Shown here: piece after piece, positions 25,084 to 33,843 of the stretch | Numbering within the stretch: the first letter of the stretch is position 1 | Layout: each line of letters opens with the position of its first letter | From: Bog-756 sp963813525 | GTDB lineage: Bacteria; Actinomycetota; Acidimicrobiia; Acidimicrobiales; RAAP-2 | Direction: 5' to 3' | Length of the DNA: 64,000 nucleotides | Assembly: GCA_963813525.1 (NCBI GenBank) | Contig: CAWEZI010000005.1 | Location: forward strand, 1,612,001-1,676,000 | Program-made: the position numbers and the translations under genes | Notes under the pieces: model-generated | What the model was told of the DNA's origin: nothing | Databases searched by the model: none | The model's input: the letters and a program-made list of their open reading frames with translations, nothing else

Positions 25084-26544
25084 GTGACCAACCAGAATCC
25101 GGCGTCGGGTACCACCGCAGGACGGCTGTCGAACTTCGTCGGCGGTGAGTACATCCCGACCAAGGACGGGGCCACCACCGTGCTGGTCGACCCGAGCACC
25201 GGGCAGGAGTACCTCGAGGCTCCGCTGTCAGGGCCGGCCGACGTGGACGCCGCCATGCAGGCCGCGGCCGAGGCCTTTCCGCAATGGCGGGATGCTACGC
25301 CGTCCGAGCGCAGTCTGGCCCTTTTCCGCATCGCCGACGCCATCGAGGCCCGGGCCGACGACCTGGTCCGGGTGGAGACGCAGAACACCGGGAAGCCGGT
25401 GGCGGTGACCCTGGCCGAAGAGATCCCCCCGATGGTCGACCAGATCCGCTTCTTTGCCGGTGCCGCCCGCCACCTGCAGGGCAACGCCACCGCCGAGTAC
25501 CTGAAGGACCACACCTCTTCCATCCGGCGCGAGCCCATCGGGGTCTGTGCCGCCGTCACCCCCTGGAACTACCCGCTGATGATGGCCGTGTGGAAGTGGG
25601 CCCCCGCCCTGGCCGCCGGCAACACCATGGTGCTCAAGCCGTCCGACACCACACCGGCCTCGTCGGTGCTGATGGCCGAGATCATGTCCGAGCACCTGCC
25701 CGACGGGGTGTTCAACGTGGTCTGTGGCGATCGGGACACCGGCCGGCTGCTGGTCGAGCACCCCACGCCGGCCATGGTGTCGGTGACCGGCAGCGTGCGA
25801 GCCGGCATGGAGGTGGCAAGTGCCGCCTCGGCCGGCGTCAAGCGGGTCCACCTGGAGCTCGGGGGCAAGGCTCCGGTGGTGGTGTTCGACGATGCCGACG
25901 TGGCCGCCGCCGCCGAGGGGATCGCCGTCGGCGGTTACTTCAACGCCGGCCAGGATTGCACGGCGGCCACCCGGGTGCTGGCCGGACCCCGCGTCCACGA
26001 CGAGTTCGTGGCCGCCCTGGTCGAGCAGGCCGAGGCCCAGACGGTCGGTGGCCTTGATGTCGAGGACGCCGACTTCGGACCGCTCAACAATGCCAACCAG
26101 CTGTCCCGGCTGTCGGGTTTCTTCGAGCGGCTCCCCGGCCACGCCGAGGTGGTCACCGGCGGCCGGCCGGTGGGCGAGCGCGGCTTCTGCTTCGCCCCCA
26201 CGGTCATCACCGGCCTCGAGCAGGATGACGAGATGATCCAGGAGGAGATGTTCGGGCCGGCCATCACCGTGCAGCAGTTCTCTGACGAGGAACAGGCCAT
26301 CGCCTGGGCCAACGGCGTGCGCTACGGGCTGGCCTCGAGTGTGTGGACCCAGAACCACGGACGGGCCATGCGCATGGCCAAAGCACTCGACTACGGCTGC
26401 GTGTGGATCAACACCCACATCGTCATCGTGGCCGAGATGCCCCACGGCGGCTTCAAGCAGTCGGGCTACGGCAAGGATCTTTCTTCTTACGGCTTCGAGG
26501 ACTACACCCGCATCAAGCACGTGATGAGCTACATCGGGAGCTGA
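25084..26544 (+). CDS. Gamma-aminobutyraldehyde-type NAD(P)-dependent aldehyde dehydrogenase
   Basis: 486 residues from GTG 25084 with GGGGAGGA five bases upstream. Catalytic residues: Glu258 in LELGGKAP and Cys292 in NAGQDCTAATR. The Asn is in TPWNYPLMMAVWKWAPALAAGN. MPHGGFKQSGYGKDLSSYGFEDYTRIKHV at the C terminus is typical of PatD/aminobutyraldehyde and betaine-aldehyde dehydrogenases. It would oxidise the amino-aldehyde produced by the neighbouring aminotransferase or oxidase, e.g. 4-aminobutanal to GABA. Divergent from the Lrp operon and followed by an APC permease. Confidence 0.9.
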   Translation: MTNQNPASGTTAGRLSNFVGGEYIPTKDGATTVLVDPSTGQEYLEAPLSGPADVDAAMQAAAEAFPQWRDATPSERSLALFRIADAIEARADDLVRVETQNTGKPVAVTLAEEIPPMVDQIRFFAGAARHLQGNATAEYLKDHTSSIRREPIGVCAAVTPWNYPLMMAVWKWAPALAAGNTMVLKPSDTTPASSVLMAEIMSEHLPDGVFNVVCGDRDTGRLLVEHPTPAMVSVTGSVRAGMEVASAASAGVKRVHLELGGKAPVVVFDDADVAAAAEGIAVGGYFNAGQDCTAATRVLAGPRVHDEFVAALVEQAEAQTVGGLDVEDADFGPLNNANQLSRLSGFFERLPGHAEVVTGGRPVGERGFCFAPTVITGLEQDDEMIQEEMFGPAITVQQFSDEEQAIAWANGVRYGLASSVWTQNHGRAMRMAKALDYGCVWINTHIVIVAEMPHGGFKQSGYGKDLSSYGFEDYTRIKHVMSYIGS

Positions 26545-26580
26545 CCGGAACGTCGACAAGGCGATCCCTCTTGACGTTTC

Positions 26581-26632
26581 GTGTTTAATGCTCGTGTTTC
26601 ACGCTCGTGCCTGACGCTCGTGCCTGGCGTTC
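26581..26632. repeat. Four 13-bp tandem repeats between ALDH and permease genes
   Basis: Four consecutive 13-bp units of consensus GTGYYTSAYGCTC (units 26581, 26594, 26607, 26620), 37 bp after the aldehyde dehydrogenase stop and about 70 bp before the APC permease start. Not coding. Could act as an mRNA spacer or a protein-binding array. Confidence 0.85.
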
Positions 26633-26701
26633 CCGCTTCCTTTCGACGTCATCCTCGCCCGATGATTGAATGAGCCGCTCGACGGACCATTCGTCATCTC
26701 C

Positions 26702-28183
26702 ATGAACCGAAGACGACCAGCTGTAGACGGAACCCATCGCCCGACCGACGCGCCGACAGGGGGCGGTGGCAGTCCTACCGGTCACCAGCTCGAGCCCGAC
26801 GCGGTCACCCTTGCCGAGAGCGTGGTCATCGGCGTGGCCACCGCTGCGCCCGGACAGGCAACTGCGGTCGCCCTCGCTGGCATGGTGGTTGTGGCTGCCT
26901 ACGCCACCGCCCCGGCCATCATCATCAGCATGCTTCCCATGTTGGCCATTGCCGTGTGTTATCAGCGGCTCAACCTCTGGGATCAGAACTGTGGGGGACC
27001 CTATGTCTGGGTGGCCCGCTCCATCAGCCCCTACGTGGGCTACCTGGTCGGCTGGTCCATGTTGGTCGGTTTTGTTCTGGGTTCGGTCAGCAACATCCTG
27101 CCGCTCGGCCCGGCGCTGCTGTCGTTCACCGGATTGGATGCCTCGGGAACGGTGGGAAATGTAATCACGGCCACTGTCTTTGGCCTGGCCCTGACCATCA
27201 TCGCCGCCGTCGGGATCAAGGCGACGGCGCGCTTCCAACTGGCTATCGCTTCCATCGAGTACCTGGTGCTCCTGGTGTTCAGCGTCCTGGGCTTCTGGGC
27301 CGTCTTCGTCGAGCACAAGGCAGGCACCCTTCATCCCAGCATGAGCTGGCTGCATCTCAGCGGGATCGGTGGCCACGGGAGCCTGGCCGGTGCCATGCTC
27401 ATCGCCATCTTCTTGTTCACCGGTTGGGACGCCACCATCTACATCAACGAGGAGACCACCAAACCTCGTACCAATCCGGGAAGAGCGGCCATCATCGCCG
27501 TGCTCATCCTCGGTCCTGCGTTCGCCTGGCTATTCATCAGTCTGCAGGGGGTGGTCCCCGCCAAACAGCTCCAGGCCCACGCCACCGACGCCCTTCCTTA
27601 CATCGCCCAGTCGCTGGTGGGGAACGGCTGGGCCAAGTTCATGGTTTTGGCGGTTGTCCTGTCCGTGTTGGGAACGACCTTGGCCACCATCGTCTCGATC
27701 AGCCGGGTGACCTACTCGATGGGTACCGACCGCTTGCTCCCTCGAGCGTTCTCACGTGTTCATCCTCGGTTCCGGACGCCGTTTTTCGCCACGGTGTTCT
27801 GGGGGCTGATGACCGTCATCGTCGCCGACTTCTACGTGATGTCGTCTTCGCTGGCCAACGCCTTCGACACGGTGGTGAACGCCGAGTCCATCGCCTTTGT
27901 CCTCTTCTATATCGGCACGGCGTTGGCCACCGTCTGGTACTACCGCGCCCTTCTGCGGAAGAGCGTGGTCGACCTGTTTCTGGTGGGGCTCTTCCCACTG
28001 TTCGGGGCGGGCGTTCTGGTCTGGGTTCTGGTCAAGTCGGTACCACCGCTCGGGCCGACGGCGAAATGGACCATCGCCGGGGTCGGCGTGCTGGGCGTCG
28101 TCCTCATGGGCGTGAGCGCCTGGATCCTCCGCTCGCCCTTCTTCGCCATCCGTCCCTCCGCTTACGAAGTTGATGCGGAGTAG
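26702..28183 (+). CDS. APC superfamily amino acid/amine permease
   Basis: 493 residues from ATG 26702 (TTG 26666 is an alternative). About 12 membrane helices. The first is TM1 VVIGVATAAPGQATAVALAG, with the unwound Gly/Pro-rich stretch of APC transporters. GGPYVWVARSISPYVGYLVGW and FLFTGWDATIYINEETTKPRTNPGRA are typical of the AAT/GABA-permease-like group. Likely imports an amino acid or polyamine feeding the adjacent catabolic genes. It ends 7 bp from the convergent second permease. Confidence 0.9.
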   Translation: MNRRRPAVDGTHRPTDAPTGGGGSPTGHQLEPDAVTLAESVVIGVATAAPGQATAVALAGMVVVAAYATAPAIIISMLPMLAIAVCYQRLNLWDQNCGGPYVWVARSISPYVGYLVGWSMLVGFVLGSVSNILPLGPALLSFTGLDASGTVGNVITATVFGLALTIIAAVGIKATARFQLAIASIEYLVLLVFSVLGFWAVFVEHKAGTLHPSMSWLHLSGIGGHGSLAGAMLIAIFLFTGWDATIYINEETTKPRTNPGRAAIIAVLILGPAFAWLFISLQGVVPAKQLQAHATDALPYIAQSLVGNGWAKFMVLAVVLSVLGTTLATIVSISRVTYSMGTDRLLPRAFSRVHPRFRTPFFATVFWGLMTVIVADFYVMSSSLANAFDTVVNAESIAFVLFYIGTALATVWYYRALLRKSVVDLFLVGLFPLFGAGVLVWVLVKSVPPLGPTAKWTIAGVGVLGVVLMGVSAWILRSPFFAIRPSAYEVDAE

Positions 28184-28190
28184 GCGGAGC

Positions 28191-29804
28191 TCAGCTGGGC
28201 GTCTTTGTCTCGAACGGATCGATACCGAACAGACCGACTTCGGTCCCGATGTCCTCGGGAACGAGGGTCGGCGTGTCTCGATTCAGAACTTCGCCCCTGA
28301 AGTACGCCGGCCGCACCGAGGCGTAGGCCACCATCAGTACGACGCCGACGATGAGGGTGATGACGTCGATGACGAACACACCGCCGATGTCCCAGTGGGG
28401 CCAGAACTGGAGCTGCCAGCTCGTATAGCTGTTCCCCGGGCCCCAGTAGTAGTAGAGGTTGTAGCCGAGGGCGCCGAAGAGCATGAGCCCTCCCAGGACG
28501 GGGAGGATCCCCCGTAGCCACAGGTTTCGGGCGCTCTCGGTCAATGTGGCTCGGTAGTACCAGGCACAGGAGAATCCGGTGAGCCCGTAGTAGAAGGCGA
28601 TCATCACCCCGAGGGCGGAGACCGCATCGGCGATGACCGAACCGGCGGAGATGTAGTTCAGGCCCACGTAGAGCAGGATCGAGACGACACCCATGGTCAC
28701 GGTGGAGACCGTAGGCGTGAGGAACCGCTTGTGGATCCTGGCGAAAGCCGACGGAATGGCCTTGTACACGCCCATGGCCAGGGTGGTGCGGGCCGTGGGG
28801 AGGATGGTCGTCTGGGTGGAGGCAGCCGCCGAGCTGAGCACCATGAGCAGGAGGAGATGGGACAGGACGTTCCCGAATCCGGACGCCCCGAACACCGAGT
28901 GTCCCAGTACGGACAGCACGTCGCCCTGATTGTTGGGGTTGCCGAGGCCGATCCCCGTGGTCCCGACCCCGGCGTAGCTCTGGGCGGCCAGGATGACCAA
29001 CACATAGGTGACCAGGAGAACGACGGTGGAGAGGACAGCGGCCTGACCCGGAACCGTCGCCGGGTCCGCCGTCTCCTCGTTCACGGATACCGTCGTGTCC
29101 CAGCCCCAGTAGATGAACAACATCAACAGGATGCCGTTGATGAACGACGAGGCCGAGGGCACCTTGAATGGATTGAACCAGCTCCACTGGGGCGCCAGGT
29201 GTCCGACGGGGGCGCTCCCGTTGCCCACTTTGATGAGCGCCACCACCGACAGCACCACCAGCATGGTGAGCTCGACCCCGAGGAGCGCTTTCTGGAAGTT
29301 GGCCGACACCTCGATACCCACGTAGCAGATCAGGGTCATGACCACGATCCACAAGATTCCGACCAGCAGAACCCATCCACTGCTCGGATCGGTTCCGATC
29401 CCGTTGGCGTTGAACAGAAGGAAGACATACTGGCCGGCGATCTGGGCCAGGCTGGCCATCACGAGGATGTCGGCAGCGACGATGCCCCATCCGCCCGCCC
29501 AACCGGTCTTGGGCCCGAAGGCCCGTGCTGCCCAGGTGAAGGTGGTCCCACAATCCGGGTCGGCGTTGTTCATCTCCTTGTACCCGTAGGCGATGCACAG
29601 CATGGGGATGAAGGCGAGGAGCGTGATGATCGGCGACTGGAGACCGATGGCCGCCACCACGAATCCGAGGGTTGCGGCCAAGCTGTAGGCGGGAGCAGTG
29701 GAGGCGACCCCGATCACTGTGCTCGAGATGAGGCCGAGGGCACCGGACTTGAGGCCTTTGTCGGGTCGACTGGTAGCGGGCGGACCCGCCGTTTCTATGG
29801 CCAC
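28191..29804 (-). CDS. APC superfamily amino acid/amine permease
   Basis: 537 residues from GTG 29804, preferred because GAGGAG lies 6 nt upstream; TTG 29837 is the alternative. About 12-14 helices. TM1 is SGALGLISSTVIGVASTAPA, then DPDCGTTFTWAARAFGPKTGW and INGILLMLFIYWGWDTTVSVNEET. It shares the APC layout of the convergent permease but is only distantly similar, with a longer C-terminal part rich in aromatic residues (YNLYYYWGPG). The substrate is probably an amino acid or amine. Confidence 0.9.
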   Translation of the reverse strand: MAIETAGPPATSRPDKGLKSGALGLISSTVIGVASTAPAYSLAATLGFVVAAIGLQSPIITLLAFIPMLCIAYGYKEMNNADPDCGTTFTWAARAFGPKTGWAGGWGIVAADILVMASLAQIAGQYVFLLFNANGIGTDPSSGWVLLVGILWIVVMTLICYVGIEVSANFQKALLGVELTMLVVLSVVALIKVGNGSAPVGHLAPQWSWFNPFKVPSASSFINGILLMLFIYWGWDTTVSVNEETADPATVPGQAAVLSTVVLLVTYVLVILAAQSYAGVGTTGIGLGNPNNQGDVLSVLGHSVFGASGFGNVLSHLLLLMVLSSAAASTQTTILPTARTTLAMGVYKAIPSAFARIHKRFLTPTVSTVTMGVVSILLYVGLNYISAGSVIADAVSALGVMIAFYYGLTGFSCAWYYRATLTESARNLWLRGILPVLGGLMLFGALGYNLYYYWGPGNSYTSWQLQFWPHWDIGGVFVIDVITLIVGVVLMVAYASVRPAYFRGEVLNRDTPTLVPEDIGTEVGLFGIDPFETKTPS

Positions 29805-30035
29805 GATCGACTCCTCGCTTAATGTCGGCAATGCCAACTGCGTGCACTGACGAGCGCCGACATCATTGGTGATCGCCGGACACCCGGCTCAATCATGCTG
29901 ATGTGTCAGGTGCGCGTCAATAGTTATCAGTGCTTAGTGCATCGACGTAGCCACTTGGCCGATGAACGTGGAGGACCGGTGGAACCCCATCCCTCGATGG
30001 GTGCGGTCCGGCGCTCAGCGCGAGACGGGGATAGG
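29805..30035. other. Divergent spacer upstream of permease and alanine dehydrogenase, with inverted repeat
   Basis: Together with the small frame that follows, a 416-bp region lacks an established gene. It contains ATGTCGGC at 29822-29829 and its inverted copy GCCGACAT at 29856-29863 (26-nt spacer), just upstream of the permease start: an operator candidate. An A/T-rich patch around 29920-29940 (GTCAATAGTTATCAGTGCTT) may hold the promoter for the alanine dehydrogenase transcript. Nothing else recognisable. Confidence 0.4.
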
Positions 30036-30224
30036 ATGAGTGCGGAGATGGACGTGGACTCTGTCAACGGCTACAGCTTCAAGAGTGGCGATAAGAGCAC
30101 GTCCCCAACTCGACCCTATGCCCCTGCAGGGCGCACCTCGCTTTTCGATGTGGTGACGGGACGATCCGCATCCAGGGAGTGGACGCCCTCTCCATTCCGG
30201 ATCGACAGTCCACCCGCCTCATGA
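30036..30224 (+). CDS. Putative 62-residue leader protein overlapping ald
   Basis: ATG 30036 is preceded by GGGGATAGG. The frame encodes 62 residues, Ser/Pro-rich and hydrophilic, with no membrane segment, and its TGA overlaps the ald ATG as ATGA. That arrangement is what translational coupling would look like. No family recognised; composition (KSGDKSTSPTRPYAPAGRTS) is compatible with either a small protein or a non-coding leader. Confidence 0.35.
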   Translation: MSAEMDVDSVNGYSFKSGDKSTSPTRPYAPAGRTSLFDVVTGRSASREWTPSPFRIDSPPAS

Positions 30225-31342
30225 TTGTCGGTGTCCCCAAGGAGGTGAAGGAGGACGAGTACCGGGTGGCCATCACGCCCGCCGGGGTCCGCGAGTTCAC
30301 CTCGGCCGGGCACAGGGTCTACGTCGAGCGAGGCGCCGGCGTGGGTTCGTCGATCCCCGACGCCGACTTCATCGCAACGGGCGGGAAAATCATTGACGGT
30401 CCCGACGACATCTGGGCCGAGTCCGACCTAATTCTGGGCGTGAAGGAGCCGGTCCCCGAGGAATACTCTCGCCTCGGTTTGCGCCAGGGGCAGGTCCTGT
30501 TCACCTACCTCCATCTGGCCGCCTCTCGGGACTGCACCGACGCGCTGGTAGCGGCGGGCAACACGGCCATTGCCTATGAGACCGTCCGCCTGTCCGATGG
30601 TTCACTGCCTCTGTTGACACCGATGAGCGAGGTGGCCGGGCGCATGGCCCCGCTCATGGGTGCCCATTACCTGATGAGCCCCGGGGGCGGTCGTGGGGTA
30701 CTGGTGTGCGGGGTGCCTGGCGTGCGTTCCGCCAGGATCGTCATCCTGGGCGCGGGGGTGGCCGGCATGGCCGCCGCCACCTTGGCCGTAGGAATGCACG
30801 CCGATGTCTACATCCTCGACCGCAACCTCGAGCGTCTCCGCCGGGTCGACCACCACTTCCGGGGGGCGCTGGAGACGGTGGCTTCGAGCACCCATGCCAT
30901 CGAAGAGACCTGTGTCGACGCCGATATCGTGATCGGGGCCGTTCTGGTGGTCGGGGCCAAGGCGCCCAAGCTGGTCAGCGACGATCTGGTGGCTGACATG
31001 CGGGACGGTTCGGTGCTGGTCGACATCTCGGTCGACCAGGGCGGATGCTTCGAATCCACCCACCCGACGACCCACTCCGACCCGACTTTCGAGGTGAATG
31101 GCTCGATCTTCTACTGCGTAGCCAACATGCCCGGCGCCGTGCCCCACTCGTCGACCCACGCGCTGGTCAACGCCACCCTCCCTTACGCCCTTGAAATCGC
31201 CAACCGCGGCTGGCGGGAAGCAGTTGTCGACGACGCCGCCCTGGCGGAGGGGGTCAACGTGGCAGAGGGATTATTGGTCTACGAACCGGTGGCTGCCGCC
31301 CACGGGATGGCAGCTGTACCCCTGGCCGACGTGCTCTACTGA
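30221..31342 (+). CDS. ald: Alanine dehydrogenase
   Basis: 373 residues, the canonical length, from ATG 30221. MIVGVPKEVKEDEYRVAITP is the family N terminus, with Arg15 and Lys75 (LGVKEP) and His98 (YLHLA) for pyruvate/alanine binding. The NAD fold is ARIVILGAGVAGMAAATLAVGM, followed by VGAKAPKLVSDDLVADM and VDISVDQGGCFESTHPTTH. Converts L-alanine plus NAD to pyruvate, ammonia and NADH, and the reverse. In this neighbourhood it would regenerate pyruvate, the usual amino acceptor of class III aminotransferases. An in-frame start at 30179 would add 14 residues but is not conserved. Confidence 0.95.
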   Translation: MIVGVPKEVKEDEYRVAITPAGVREFTSAGHRVYVERGAGVGSSIPDADFIATGGKIIDGPDDIWAESDLILGVKEPVPEEYSRLGLRQGQVLFTYLHLAASRDCTDALVAAGNTAIAYETVRLSDGSLPLLTPMSEVAGRMAPLMGAHYLMSPGGGRGVLVCGVPGVRSARIVILGAGVAGMAAATLAVGMHADVYILDRNLERLRRVDHHFRGALETVASSTHAIEETCVDADIVIGAVLVVGAKAPKLVSDDLVADMRDGSVLVDISVDQGGCFESTHPTTHSDPTFEVNGSIFYCVANMPGAVPHSSTHALVNATLPYALEIANRGWREAVVDDAALAEGVNVAEGLLVYEPVAAAHGMAAVPLADVLY

Positions 31343-31370
31343 TGGCGGACTGATGGCGGACTGATGGCAG
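31340..31370. repeat. 11-bp repeats carrying the ald stop codon
   Basis: TGATGGCGGAC occurs twice in tandem and a third, partly diverged copy follows. The first TGA is the stop codon of ald. The unit therefore begins with a stop in each copy, though only the first is in frame. Confidence 0.8.
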
Positions 31371-31386
31371 CCGAGCCTCCGGGTCC

Positions 31387-32103
31387 TCAGGGCTCGCCGA
31401 TGTCGTGCCAGGGCACCGAGCCCGGAGCCAGGGCGCCCGTCGACAGATGAGGAGGCAGAGGGATCCCGTCAGGCAGCGCCGGGTCGGGCACCGGGTCGAG
31501 CCGGACGGTGCGCAGGGGGATCTCGCCGGCCCACACCCCCAAGCCGGCGTCGGGCCCCTCGCCGTCGTCGGGAGGGCCCCGGCGGATCTTGACCGAGCAC
31601 TCGTCCAGCGCCATCCGCAGAACGGTGGTGGCCGCCAGCTCCTTGGCCGAGGGCGCCCGCACGTATCCCCATTGACCGGGAGCCACTCTGTCCGACATGG
31701 CTTGCAGACCGGCCAACTTCTCGTCGTTATCCGACACGGCGTCGAGCTGGCCGTAGATGATGGCGCAGCGGTAATTGACGGCGTGCTCGAAGACCGAGCG
31801 GGCCAGCACCAGTCCGTCCACGTGGGTGACGGTCACGCAGGCCGGAACCGGAACGGCGGCAGCCCGGAGGCTCCGGCTGGCCGCCGAGCCGTGGAGAACC
31901 ACAAAGTCACCGACCCGGGCGTAAGTGGTCGGCACCACCATCGGCCAGCCGTCCACCGCCAGACCCAGGTGGCAGATGAAGCCGGCGTCGAGGACGGCAT
32001 CGATGTCAGCTCGGTCGTAGGAACCCTGCTCGGGGATCCGGCGGAGGCGGGTCCGTTCGGTCATCGTGACCCGATCGGGCGATCCCGCCTTGGCTTCGGA
32101 CAT
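31387..32103 (-). CDS. Pyridoxamine 5'-phosphate oxidase-related FMN-binding protein
   Basis: 238 residues. Split-barrel flavin-binding layout of the NimA/PNPOx-like group: IDAVLDAGFICHLGLAVDGWP, MVVPTTYARVGDFVVLHGSAASRSLR, VTVTHVDGLVLARSVFEHAVNYRCAIIYG and SAKELAATTVLRMALDECSVKIRRGPP. Likely binds FMN or heme; substrate unknown. ATG start. Divergent from the semialdehyde dehydrogenase gene across the 23-bp repeat array. Confidence 0.85.
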   Translation of the reverse strand: MSEAKAGSPDRVTMTERTRLRRIPEQGSYDRADIDAVLDAGFICHLGLAVDGWPMVVPTTYARVGDFVVLHGSAASRSLRAAAVPVPACVTVTHVDGLVLARSVFEHAVNYRCAIIYGQLDAVSDNDEKLAGLQAMSDRVAPGQWGYVRAPSAKELAATTVLRMALDECSVKIRRGPPDDGEGPDAGLGVWAGEIPLRTVRLDPVPDPALPDGIPLPPHLSTGALAPGSVPWHDIGEP

Positions 32104-32226
32104 GTGACGATTCTTCCATGCGTCTTCGATCGGTCAGTGCCCGGGCTTCCATGCACCACCACCCGACCTGGCAGTGCCGGGGTGACCAGAGGATCGAATT
32201 GCACCGAGTGGCACCCCCGAACGATG

Positions 32227-32318
32227 CCAGGATGGTCCGATGCACGATGCCAGGATGGTCCGATGAGAAGGGCCAGGATGGTCCGATGACAAGGACCAGG
32301 ATGGTCCGATGACAAGGA
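32227..32318 (+). repeat. Four 23-bp tandem repeats ending in the Shine-Dalgarno of the semialdehyde dehydrogenase gene
   Basis: Four exact-length 23-bp units (starts 32227, 32250, 32273, 32296). All share CCAGGATGGTCCGATG; only the last 7 bases vary (CACGATG, AGAAGGG, ACAAGGA, ACAAGGA). Each unit contains the dyad CCA-GGA-TGG, which at units 3/4 extends to GGACCA-GGA-TGGTCC. The final AAGGA is 7 nt before the GTG start at 32326 and is the best ribosome-binding site there. The unit length is not a multiple of three, so it is not protein coding. Confidence 0.92.
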
Positions 32319-32325
32319 CGGCGCC

Positions 32326-33816
32326 GTGAACAGGATCGGGTCTTCGATCGAGGGAGCCGACGCCCGGACGGCCCCTGTGTTCGATCCGGCGTCGGGTGAG
32401 CAGACAGCGGAAGTGGTCCTGGCCTCGGCGGACGACGTGGACATCGCTGTCGACGCCGCCGCCATCGCCTGGAGGGAGTGGCGGGATACGTCACTGACCG
32501 CCCGGGCCCGCATCCTCTTCGCCTTCCGCGAGCTGGTCGACCGTCACCGTGAGGACCTGGCTCAGCTCATCACGGCCGAGCACGGCAAGGTGACCGAGGA
32601 TGCACGCGGGGAGGTGGCCCGTGGCCTCGAGGTGGTCGAGTTCGCTTGTGGGATCCCCCACCTCTTGAAGGGGGAGTTCTCGGAGGACGTGTCCAACGGG
32701 ATCGACGCCCTCTCCGTTCGCCAACCACTCGGGGTGGTGGCGGGGATCACCCCCTTCAACTTCCCGGTCATGGTGCCCATGTGGATGTACCCGGTGTCGA
32801 TCGCCTGCGGGAACGCCTTCGTCCTCAAACCGTCCGAGCGCGACCCGTCTCCCTCCGTTCTCATCGCCGACCTGTGGAGGAAGGCCGGGCTGCCCGAGGG
32901 CGTCTTCACCGTGGTGAACGGCGACGCCGTGGCGGTGGACGCTCTCCTCGACCACCCCGACGTGGCCGGGGTGTCCTTCGTCGGGTCGACGCCGGTGGCC
33001 CGCCACGTCTTCGAGAGAGCCACTGCCGGTGGGGCCCGGGCCCAGGCGCTGGGTGGCGCCAAAAACCACGCCGTGGTGCTGCCCGACGCTGACCTCGACA
33101 CCGCCGCCGACGCCCTCATCGCCGCCGGCTACGGATCAGCGGGCGAACGATGCATGGCTGTCTCCGCCGTGGTGGTCGTGGGGGACGGCGACCCCTTGGT
33201 CGACGCCCTCCGTAGGCGGGCGGAGGCCCTCGTCACCGGCCCCGGCTCCGATCCGACATCGGACATGGGACCACTCATCACTCGGTCCCACCGCGACCGG
33301 GTGGCCGGCTACCTCGAGGCGGCTGAGGCCGAAGGGGCCGAGGTTGTCCTCGACGGCCGGGGGATCACCGTTCCGGGTTGCGACGATGGCTTCTTCCTCG
33401 GGCCCAGCCTGGTCGACCGGGTCACCGCCGACATGCGGGTCTATCGGGACGAGATCTTCGGGCCGGTCCTCTCGGTGCTGCGAGTGGGGGACCTGGAAGA
33501 GGCCATAAAGGTGGTCAACGCCAATCCCTACGGCAACGGGACTGCCATCTTCACCCGTGACGGTCATGCCGCCCGCCGATTCCGCCGCGAGGTCCAGGTG
33601 GGCATGGTCGGCATCAACGTGGCCATTCCGGTACCCATGGCCTATTACTCGTTCGGCGGCTGGAAGCAGTCCCTCTTCGGCGACGCCCACGTGCACGGCA
33701 TGGAGGGTGTCCGCTTCAACACCCGGCTCAAGTCGGTTACCACCCGCTGGCCCGACGCCGCGGGGCCGATGGCCGGGGGAGCGGGCCTGCACTTCCCATC
33801 CGGCGACAACCGGTGA
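32326..33816 (+). CDS. mmsA: CoA-acylating (methyl)malonate-semialdehyde dehydrogenase
   Basis: 496 residues, GTG start with AAGGA supplied by the upstream repeat. Nucleophile Cys276 in GSAGERCMAVS. The general-base Glu of ordinary aldehyde dehydrogenases is replaced (ALGGAKNHAVV in place of LELGGK), which is the hallmark of the CoA-dependent MMSDH group. ITPFNFPVMVPMWMYPVSIACGN and YSFGGWKQSLFGD are further MMSDH marks. Makes acetyl-CoA or propionyl-CoA from malonate or methylmalonate semialdehyde (beta-alanine, valine or inositol breakdown). The omega-aminotransferase upstream could supply malonate semialdehyde; that link is inference. Confidence 0.92.
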   Translation: MNRIGSSIEGADARTAPVFDPASGEQTAEVVLASADDVDIAVDAAAIAWREWRDTSLTARARILFAFRELVDRHREDLAQLITAEHGKVTEDARGEVARGLEVVEFACGIPHLLKGEFSEDVSNGIDALSVRQPLGVVAGITPFNFPVMVPMWMYPVSIACGNAFVLKPSERDPSPSVLIADLWRKAGLPEGVFTVVNGDAVAVDALLDHPDVAGVSFVGSTPVARHVFERATAGGARAQALGGAKNHAVVLPDADLDTAADALIAAGYGSAGERCMAVSAVVVVGDGDPLVDALRRRAEALVTGPGSDPTSDMGPLITRSHRDRVAGYLEAAEAEGAEVVLDGRGITVPGCDDGFFLGPSLVDRVTADMRVYRDEIFGPVLSVLRVGDLEEAIKVVNANPYGNGTAIFTRDGHAARRFRREVQVGMVGINVAIPVPMAYYSFGGWKQSLFGDAHVHGMEGVRFNTRLKSVTTRWPDAAGPMAGGAGLHFPSGDNR

Positions 33817-33843
33817 CCACCGAATGATTCGGCCGCTGGACGC

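Noticed and set aside
32227..32318. CRISPR array
   Set aside because: Units are contiguous without unique spacers, only 23 bp, and no cas genes are near.
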